59,491 nt of DNA, from contig JAQGDQ010002413.1 in NCBI GenBank assembly GCA_030141605.1, forward strand, positions 1 to 59,491. The letters are read 5' to 3'. The first letter of the stretch is position 1. Each line of letters opens with the position of its first letter. Both the position numbers and the translations under genes were made by a program. Below are positions 53,520 through 59,491 of the stretch, one piece after another. The stretch comes from Tubiluchus corallicola (taxonomy: Eukaryota; Priapulida; Priapulimorpha; Priapulimorphida; Tubiluchidae). The notes beneath the pieces were generated by a model, which made no database searches, was not told the DNA's origin, and worked only from the letters and a program-made list of their open reading frames with translations.

Positions 53520-54995
53520 CTATTGAGCAACCTTAGAAACCTTTAATACCCAGGCATAGTTACATGGAGGATTATTTTGTAGCTCATGTGGTATAGACAC
53601 AACAAAACTATCTCCCTTCCTATTCCATTTAAGTTTTTTACTACTACCAAGCATTTTTATCTTTGCACCCCTCGCAGGCTTTAATGACTGAATACTAATT
53701 TCAGTTGGCATCCTCTCCCCCTCTTCAGCCATATAAATAAAATAAACGCTACCATCTGGTCTTTGGGTCATGCAAATATTATTCTCCTTAAATGGATAAA
53801 TCGGCTGAGTATTGTAAATGGCTTCACTATTTACTGCCATCCATTCTCCATACTCTTCAAGCAGCTTATAAGCTCCTTCCTGCCATTTACCTTCCGGACT
53901 CGGTGCAACATTCAACAGAAGGTTACCCCCTTTAGCAACAATATCCACCAGAGTGTGAACACCCTGCCTGCCACTCATATATTTAGCATTGGGGTTAAAA
54001 GACCAGCCACCACCTGAAATAATGCATGACTCCCACGGATAAGGAAGCGTCTTCTCAGGAACTCTGTTTTCGGGTGTAAGGTAATTCTGATTCTTACCAT
54101 ATACCGCGCGGTCAACTACTATAAGGCCAGGCTGCTTTACCCTGATCTTTTCCACCAGCTCATCCATACGAATATCCTGGTTTACTCTCCGCCTCTTTAT
54201 AAAACCACTCTTACTTTCTTTAGCCTCTTCATAATGCCTATGAAGCCTCTCTTCTGGCACCTTTGCTACCCATCCACCATCCAACCACAAAATATCCATA
54301 TCCCCATAATCGGTCATTAACTCATCTATCTGATTATGCGTAAACTGAACAAACGCTTCCCACTTATCAGGATACTCATCAGGATCATAGTTCACATTTC
54401 TGTCCAGAGGGGGGAAGTATGGATCCCAATACGATGGATGATTCCAGTCCGGCTTGGAAAAATAGACCCCTGTCCATAGCCCCTCCGCCCTGAAAGCATC
54501 AAACACCTCTTTTGCTATATTGGCTTTTTCATTCTTATGAAAGGGGCAGTCGTTCGATGTCACTTTATAATCAGTGTACTTGCTGTCAAACATACAAAAC
54601 CCATCATGATGCTTGGTTGTAAAAACAACATACTTCATACCTGCATTCTTAGCAGCATCAGCCCACTTATTAGGATCAAAATGAACCGGATTAAAAGTTT
54701 TTCGTAAATCCTCATACTCCCTCTTATACGCAAAATAGTTGTCGGGATTTTCCCCTTTTCTTCGCTTGCACCAACCATAATCCTCAGGACACAACGACCA
54801 GGACTCCACAATGCCCCATTGGCTATATGTTCCCCAATGCATTAAAAGTCCAAACTTAATATCTTGCCAATCTTTCAGTTTTTCAACCACCAGAGGGTCA
54901 GTCTCCGGCACATAACGCTCATCCTCGTATATGGCCTGAGAAAAAATATTTACCGTGTAAAAACCTAGTAATAATAATAAAGCTGTCTTTTTCAT
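53520..54995 (-). CDS. GH29 alpha-L-fucosidase, secreted
   Basis: The 491-residue protein has a signal peptide to about residue 19 (LLLLLGFYTVNIFSQ). The catalytic barrel has TTKHHDGFCMFDSKYTDYK and the nucleophile Asp in DILWLDGGWVA. A C-terminal beta-sandwich of about 90 residues follows (RPDGSVYFIYMAEEGERMP). It converges on the short fucosidase gene at 52082. Three non-identical GH29 enzymes in 11 kb imply several fucose linkages. Confidence 0.92.
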   Translation of the reverse strand: MKKTALLLLLGFYTVNIFSQAIYEDERYVPETDPLVVEKLKDWQDIKFGLLMHWGTYSQWGIVESWSLCPEDYGWCKRRKGENPDNYFAYKREYEDLRKTFNPVHFDPNKWADAAKNAGMKYVVFTTKHHDGFCMFDSKYTDYKVTSNDCPFHKNEKANIAKEVFDAFRAEGLWTGVYFSKPDWNHPSYWDPYFPPLDRNVNYDPDEYPDKWEAFVQFTHNQIDELMTDYGDMDILWLDGGWVAKVPEERLHRHYEEAKESKSGFIKRRRVNQDIRMDELVEKIRVKQPGLIVVDRAVYGKNQNYLTPENRVPEKTLPYPWESCIISGGGWSFNPNAKYMSGRQGVHTLVDIVAKGGNLLLNVAPSPEGKWQEGAYKLLEEYGEWMAVNSEAIYNTQPIYPFKENNICMTQRPDGSVYFIYMAEEGERMPTEISIQSLKPARGAKIKMLGSSKKLKWNRKGDSFVVSIPHELQNNPPCNYAWVLKVSKVAQ

Positions 54996-55107
54996 TAATT
55001 TAAATATTGTTATAAATAATAAATACCTAGTCGCCTGCTATCAATTTGCTGACAACCTTCCTCGACCATAAAAATAGCTATTTAAAACTTGAACACAATT
55101 AATACAG

Positions 55108-55260
55108 CTTGAAGTCTTTGCAAAACTCATCCTTTTAATTAACATTCCTATCAAAATTTTCATTTTTACCTGCAAACAAACATTTATTATCAAGCTTTTC
55201 ACCAGCCTGAATCAATATTTTGCACCCTGCAAAAAACCACCCCTTTGAACAGCCTGTTTC
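55108..55260 (-). repeat. Degenerate interspersed repeat, member 5
   Basis: Minus-strand reading gives TTTTTTGCAGGGTGCAAAAT, GTTTGCAGGTAAAAATGAAA and AAAAGGATGAGTTTTGCAAA in the same order and spacing as member 4 near 39.2 kb. It lies in the 570-bp gap 54996-55565. A 72-codon frame at 55220-55438 in this gap has no coding character and I do not call it. Confidence 0.6.
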
Positions 55261-55565
55261 CCTTTTTATTAAAAGTATACTCAGGCACTCTAGCAGCTTT
55301 CTCTCTATTTTGGAAAACTCTCATTTTAGAATTATATTTGTGATATGCTGTACAGTGGTAAATGCAGCTTCAACTTCAGAAGGCGCGGACTTCCTAATGC
55401 TTAAACAACTAATAGTGAGGACGCCCGCAACAATTTAAATAGGGGAAATAAAAATATAATTACTCACAAAAGCTCTGCTACCAATTTGTACTTCTGAAGC
55501 TAACCGCTTTTGGACACACACAAATAAATGATTACTTTGACAATAGAAAATTAAATTATAAACAG

Positions 55566-56480
55566 ATGAAAAGGAGAAACTTTATTAGAACAAGTGTAGG
55601 AGCAGGAGTGGCAACAAGTACAGCCCTAACATTTGGAGGAGCGAAAAATATCTTTGCTAAAAGCGCTGATAGCAACTACGACCTAGTGGCTGTTCGCGGT
55701 GGTGAGCCGGATGTGATGTTTGATAAAGGAATCGCTTCGCTTGGGGGCATGGAGAAATTTGTAAAAAAAGGAGATAAAGTACTACTTAAGCCCAATATTG
55801 GATGGGACAGAATCCCTGAAAGGGGAGGCAATACTCACCCTTTACTGGTAAAAAGGGTTACAGAGCACTGCTTTCAGGCTGGAGCCAAAGAGGTACTTGT
55901 TTTTGACCACACATGCCATGAGTGGACGAAGTGCTATAAAAACTCCGGGATTGAAAGCGCTGTTAAAAAAGCAGGAGGGAAGATTGTGCCAGGCAATGAT
56001 GAGAAGATGTATCGAAAAGTTGAAATAAAGAGTGGTAAGCGGCTCAAAGAGATCTCTGTCCATGAATTGGTACTTGATAGTGATGTATTTATCAATATTC
56101 CCATACTAAAACACCATAGCTCTACTAAATTAACTATAGCTATGAAAAACCTTATGGGATGTGTATGGGATCGTGGCTTCTACCATAAAAATGACTTACA
56201 CCAGTGTATCACAGACTTTCTTAATCTGCGAAAACCTGACCTGAATATCATTGATGCCTATTATGTTATGACTCAAAATGGACCAATGGGCGTATCGCTT
56301 GATGATATTGTAAACATGAAAACACAGGTAATATCTGCAGATATCGTTGCAGCAGATGCTGCTGCTGCGAAGTTTTTCGGTATGGAACCGGAAGAGGTGG
56401 GGCACATTAAAAGTGGTAATGACGAAGGCTTTGGAACCATGGATATGAATAAGTTGAAAATCAATCGGATTAATATATAG
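55566..56480 (+). CDS. DUF362-family protein with Tat-type leader
   Basis: The 304-residue protein has the twin-arginine-like leader MKRRNFIRTSVGAGVATSTA, so it is probably exported folded. The DUF362 core follows (KVLLKPNIGWDRIPERGGNT, VFDHTCHEW, NIPILKHHSSTKLTIAMKNLMG). The 4Fe-4S cluster part often fused to DUF362 is absent but is supplied by the polyferredoxin gene starting 12 bp downstream. The two are almost certainly co-transcribed. Function is unknown, with a redox role inferred. Confidence 0.88.
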   Translation: MKRRNFIRTSVGAGVATSTALTFGGAKNIFAKSADSNYDLVAVRGGEPDVMFDKGIASLGGMEKFVKKGDKVLLKPNIGWDRIPERGGNTHPLLVKRVTEHCFQAGAKEVLVFDHTCHEWTKCYKNSGIESAVKKAGGKIVPGNDEKMYRKVEIKSGKRLKEISVHELVLDSDVFINIPILKHHSSTKLTIAMKNLMGCVWDRGFYHKNDLHQCITDFLNLRKPDLNIIDAYYVMTQNGPMGVSLDDIVNMKTQVISADIVAADAAAAKFFGMEPEEVGHIKSGNDEGFGTMDMNKLKINRINI

Positions 56481-56492
56481 ATTGCGTTCAAC

Positions 56493-58106
56493 ATGAAGCC
56501 ATCGCTACTTAAAAAACTCAGGGTTATCTTAGCCCTGTTGTTTTTTGCACCCATTACATTTTTATTTATTGACTTAAGGGGTATACTGGACAAGCAGTTC
56601 TATGAATGGGCCGTTTATCTGCAATTTGTGCCTTCTATTTTGAAAAGCATTTCTGTTTTAGGTATACTGCACCTAGGTTTCATAGTAATACTGGTTTTGA
56701 CTCTGCTGCTTGGGAGGGTGTACTGTTCAACCATATGCCCCCTGGGAATATTACAGGATATTATATCCCAAATAGCAAAAAGAGTAAAAAAGGTACGCTA
56801 TAAATATCGAAAGACGTGGACAGCAACACGCTATTCCATTTTGGGCATAACAGTGTTAGCAGCGGTAATGGGAGGAATTACTTTCCTTTCTCTTCTTGAT
56901 CCGTATAGCCTGTTTGGCCGAACTGTATCATACCTGTTCAAACCTGTAGTTATCTGGCTAAACAATATTGGAGCAGAAGCTTTTATCTCAGCTGGAGTAT
57001 ACTCTGTTTTATATCGCTATGACTTGCAGCTAATCCATTGGGGAATAATGGCAATAACCCTTTTATCACTTACGGCAGTAGCACTCATGTCTTTCACTCG
57101 CGGAAGACTGTACTGCAATATGATATGTCCAGTAGGCACAGCTCTGGGGTTTTTATCCAAATTCTCTATACTAAAAATTGAATTAGATAAAGAGTTGTGT
57201 ACCCGATGTGGTAACTGTATGCGTGCTTGCAAATCAGAGTGCATTAACCTAAAACACAAAAAGGTGGACTATAGTCGTTGCGTTTTATGCTTCAACTGTA
57301 TTTCTGCATGCAAAGAGGGTGGAGCGCTGTATAGGATGAAGCAAAAACGCACAAGTGCAGAACTAAGTACAACAGATCTGAAAGTGGATACTACCGATTT
57401 AAAGAAAAGGAGCTTTATTGCTTTCTTGATATTAGGGATAGTCTCCCTTTGTGGAGGGGAAAAAGCGCTGGCACAGCATAGGAAAAGAGGTAAAGGTGGG
57501 AAGCACAACCACAGCTCCGCAAATAACCAAATGCTTCCTGAGAATAAGAATCACCCTGTATCTCCACCCGGCTCAGGAGGAATAGAGCGATTTAATAATA
57601 TTTGTACAGCATGCTCGCTGTGCGTCAGTGCATGTCCTACAAAGGTACTGAAGCCTGCTTTTAGTGAATACGGACTAATTGGGTTTATGCAGCCTCACAT
57701 GGATTTTGTCTCAGGACTGTGTAGCTTTGACTGCACTGTATGTGGTGACGTGTGCCCAACAGGGGCAATAAAGCCGCTGACAATGGAACAAAAACATATT
57801 ACGCAAGTAGGACAGGCTAAATTTGTAAAAGACAACTGTATCGTTGAAACTGACGGCACTGACTGTGGAGCGTGCTCTGAACACTGTCCAACAAAAGCTG
57901 TTGCAATGGTTCCTTATGGCGATCTATTTATTCCGGAAGTTACGACTGAAACTTGTGTTGGTTGCGGTGCCTGTGAACACGCATGCCCTCTGGATGCAGG
58001 CATAAAAGCGATATATGTTGACGGCAACTACGTGCATGCTGATGCTCAAAAGCCAAAAACAGAGAAAGCAAAAATAGATCTGGAAGACGACGAGTTCCCA
58101 TTTTGA
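56493..58106 (+). CDS. NapH-like membrane polyferredoxin fused to a periplasmic-type ferredoxin module
   Basis: The 537-residue protein has four or five transmembrane helices in the first 235 residues with two NapH-type motifs (CSTICPLG and CNMICPVG). Two 4Fe-4S sites follow (CTRCGNCMRACKSEC and CVLCFNCISACKEGG). Then a second hydrophobic segment after a basic pair (KKRSFIAFLILGIVSLCGG) and a His-rich linker lead to another ferredoxin module with CTACSLCVSACP, CTVCGDVCP, CGACSEHCP and CVGCGACEHACP. It looks like NapH and NapG joined in one chain. It would carry electrons across the membrane, probably to or from the adjacent DUF362 protein. Confidence 0.85.
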   Translation: MKPSLLKKLRVILALLFFAPITFLFIDLRGILDKQFYEWAVYLQFVPSILKSISVLGILHLGFIVILVLTLLLGRVYCSTICPLGILQDIISQIAKRVKKVRYKYRKTWTATRYSILGITVLAAVMGGITFLSLLDPYSLFGRTVSYLFKPVVIWLNNIGAEAFISAGVYSVLYRYDLQLIHWGIMAITLLSLTAVALMSFTRGRLYCNMICPVGTALGFLSKFSILKIELDKELCTRCGNCMRACKSECINLKHKKVDYSRCVLCFNCISACKEGGALYRMKQKRTSAELSTTDLKVDTTDLKKRSFIAFLILGIVSLCGGEKALAQHRKRGKGGKHNHSSANNQMLPENKNHPVSPPGSGGIERFNNICTACSLCVSACPTKVLKPAFSEYGLIGFMQPHMDFVSGLCSFDCTVCGDVCPTGAIKPLTMEQKHITQVGQAKFVKDNCIVETDGTDCGACSEHCPTKAVAMVPYGDLFIPEVTTETCVGCGACEHACPLDAGIKAIYVDGNYVHADAQKPKTEKAKIDLEDDEFPF

Positions 58107-58183
58107 CCTATTACTTAAGCACCCTGCTGCTATTTCCTAGAATTTTTTTTCAGCCTGAGTCATACCCTTTCTCCTCATCAAAA

Positions 58184-58330
58184 GCACTTACACGCTTGAC
58201 CTTGGGGCTCTTTTGCACTAAGACAAAATGAACGTAAAAAACACTTACAAACTTGATTTTTTTGGCTCTTTTACATCAAAACAAAATAGCATAAAGAAAA
58301 CCTTTACCAGCTTGACCTTTGCCTCTTCTG
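58184..58330 (+). repeat. Degenerate tandem repeat, about 58-bp unit, 2.5 copies
   Basis: Units start at 58184 (CACTTACACGCTTGACCTTG), 58242 (CACTTACAAACTTGATTTTT) and 58301 (CCTTTACCAGCTTGACCTTT). The first two share GGCTCTTTT and an ACAAAAT further on. They are intergenic, downstream of the polyferredoxin gene. The rest of 58107-58558 shows nothing else. Confidence 0.55.
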
Positions 58331-58558
58331 TTCCAAGAATGCACTACTTCAAAAACAACTGTATAATCGTCAATATGAATCGTACACTTTTTTAAGTCTC
58401 CAGAGGACTTTATTGTATATCAGATCAAAATATACAAATAGTAAATTTTTATCTCAACAAAAATTGACCCTTAAAGGATGACCACTTCCTGCTCCCTCAG
58501 ATAGGTTAACTGCTACAATCATTGCCAGACCTGAGGCAATATTTTCCTATTAAACTCC

Positions 58559-58919
58559 TTAAAATCAGATAGCAAGAATATAATAGCCATAATAAGCGGT
58601 CACGATTGTGAAGACCTCGAAAGATGGATGAAATTATGGAGGATAACAAAGTGGTGGAAGTAAAAACTGCCGGCATAAACAAAGGGATTTCTGTACTGAA
58701 TTTCCGCCAAAACAAAAACATGACTTTATTATGACCCTGAGTGATGACTGAGCAGATGAATACCTGATTCTCGAACTTCCTGGAAGTGCAATTACTACTA
58801 AAAAAACCGGCATTAAACACACTAGTGCTTATTACAGCCTTAAACTGGTAGATACAGCAAAGAAATTAAAAGATGGCAGGGTTGTACCTGTATGGCACGT
58901 ACCATCAACGAAAGATTAG
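58559..58919 (+). pseudogene. Decayed trehalose-6-phosphate phosphatase (OtsB-like) remnant
   Basis: Three frames read in order recover the C-terminal half of a trehalose-phosphatase. The segment NIIAIISGHDCEDLERW comes from about 58574. After an apparent internal deletion NKVVEVKTAGINKG follows from about 58637. DFIMTLSDD comes next, then an in-frame TGA where Trp-Thr is expected, then ADEYLILELPGSAIT and YYSLKLVDTAKKLKDG, ending with a TAG at 58917-58919. These match the haloacid-dehalogenase-type motifs (ISGRD, VEVRP-GxNKG, GDDxTDED). At least two frameshifts, one stop and one deletion make it non-functional. It overlaps the radA tail by 15 bp. Confidence 0.78.
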
Positions 58920-59491
58920 CTTTATCAACTTCTCTATCCTTTCAATTTGGGTTACCTTAATATTAAACCTTGAAAAATTATTGCCATTTTTGTATTTTGA
59001 AGTATATATCTCTTCGAAACCCAGCTTTTCAGCTTCCATGATTCGTTGATCTATCCTGCTTACAGGGCGAATCTCACCAGTTAACCCCACCTCACCGGCA
59101 AAACATATTTGCTTGTTAATAGCAACATCAAAATTAGATGAAAGAATAGCAGCAATAACAGACAAATCCATTGCTGGATCATCAACTCTCAAGCCACCCG
59201 CAATATTCAGAAACACATCTTTTGTCATCAGCCTAAAACCTGCCCTTTTTTCCAAAACAGCCAATAACATATTCATCCTACGCAGATCGAATCCGGTAGC
59301 CGAACGTTGGGGAGTTCCATAAACGGCAGAACTTACAAGCCCCTGGGTCTCAACCATGAACACTCTCATTCCCTCTACAGAGGAAGCGATAGACGTGCCA
59401 CTCAGCCCCTTATTATTATGAGAAAGTAGTATCTCCGACGGATTTGGCACCTCTCGCAGCCCATCCTGACACATTTCAAAAACACCCAACT
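58905..59491 (-). CDS. radA: DNA repair protein RadA (3' part; 5' end outside window)
   Basis: RadA/Sms is a RecA-like ATPase with a Lon-protease-like C-terminal domain that aids branch migration in recombination. The window holds about 195 C-terminal residues: FEMCQDGLREVPNPSEILL, then GTSIASSVEGMRVFMVETQ, the LonP-like AVYGTPQRSATGFDLRRMNMLLAVLEKR and CFAGEVGLTGEIRPVSRIDQRI. The zinc finger, Walker A and KNRFG motif lie beyond the right edge. The gene is transcribed leftward and converges on the trehalose-phosphatase remnant. Confidence 0.95.
   Translation of the reverse strand, partial: LGVFEMCQDGLREVPNPSEILLSHNNKGLSGTSIASSVEGMRVFMVETQGLVSSAVYGTPQRSATGFDLRRMNMLLAVLEKRAGFRLMTKDVFLNIAGGLRVDDPAMDLSVIAAILSSNFDVAINKQICFAGEVGLTGEIRPVSRIDQRIMEAEKLGFEEIYTSKYKNGNNFSRFNIKVTQIERIEKLIKLIFR

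Noticed and set aside
55220-55438. 72-codon open frame in the 54996-55565 gap
   Set aside because: No coding character, no recognisable start signal, and it overlaps an interspersed repeat.
58334-58350. A 16-base match (CCAAGAATGCACTACT) to the IS1634 left end
   Set aside because: It starts inside the element rather than at its terminal repeat, and no further similarity extends on either side. It could be a tiny relic, but chance cannot be excluded.

Overview
The window reads as a chromosomal segment of a low-GC member of the Bacteroidota, probably a marine or polysaccharide-degrading Bacteroidales/Marinilabiliales-type organism. The evidence is a TonB-dependent receptor, PorT-like barrels, a DUF3078 protein, a short Omp85-like protein, three GH29 fucosidases, a formylglycine-type sulfatase and many lipoprotein signals. 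I cannot name a species. No rRNA, tRNA or CRISPR array was seen.

Layout. (1) 1-3060: an IS1634-family element sits inside an IS256-family element, followed by IS21-like debris. (2) 3070-10530: eight tightly coupled minus-strand genes encode a nearly complete GDP-sugar-type legionaminic (nonulosonic) acid pathway ending in CMP activation. A formyltransferase-like gene lies in the middle. (3) 10814-14815: an insertion-sequence graveyard holds a truncated gene tail, a dead IS3 element, a 31-bp IS1634 stub, an intact IS256-family copy and a second dead IS3 element. (4) 14881-18650: a small tyrosine-integrase island abuts the 3' end of mnmE. (5) 18678-25135: mnmE, fabG, a Cache/HAMP/PP2C phosphatase and an SLC13 permease. 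(6) 25168-31064: an IS1634 copy is flanked by two about 1.55-kb direct copies of the same chromosomal DNA (porin gene plus the end of an amidohydrolase gene). (7) 31584-42375: an oxidoreductase, a UbiA-type prenyltransferase, envelope proteins and a cobalamin-uptake gene set (receptor, ATPase, permease, binding protein) behind a cobalamin riboswitch. A third IS1634 copy lies just upstream. (8) 44322-54995: a catabolic neighbourhood with three divergent GH29 fucosidases, a sulfatase and a PHP phosphoesterase, interleaved with a polyprenyl synthase, a TrmH-like methyltransferase and a PspC protein. (9) 55566-59491: a DUF362 protein, a NapH-like polyferredoxin, a decayed trehalose-phosphatase gene and the 3' part of radA.

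The most striking signal is the IS1634-family element. Its two fully visible copies are flanked by direct repeats of 113 bp and 1549/1558 bp, and the first copy, cut by the window edge, fits a 55-bp repeat. Long variable duplications are known for this family, but here one insertion duplicated a whole gene, and the two porin copies have since diverged only by protein-changing differences. The element's ends also read outward in an open frame and create chimeric ORFs at three junctions. The second notable signal is the legionaminate operon with its embedded formyltransferase. The third is a degenerate, roughly 110-140-bp intergenic repeat family scattered through the right two thirds of the window.
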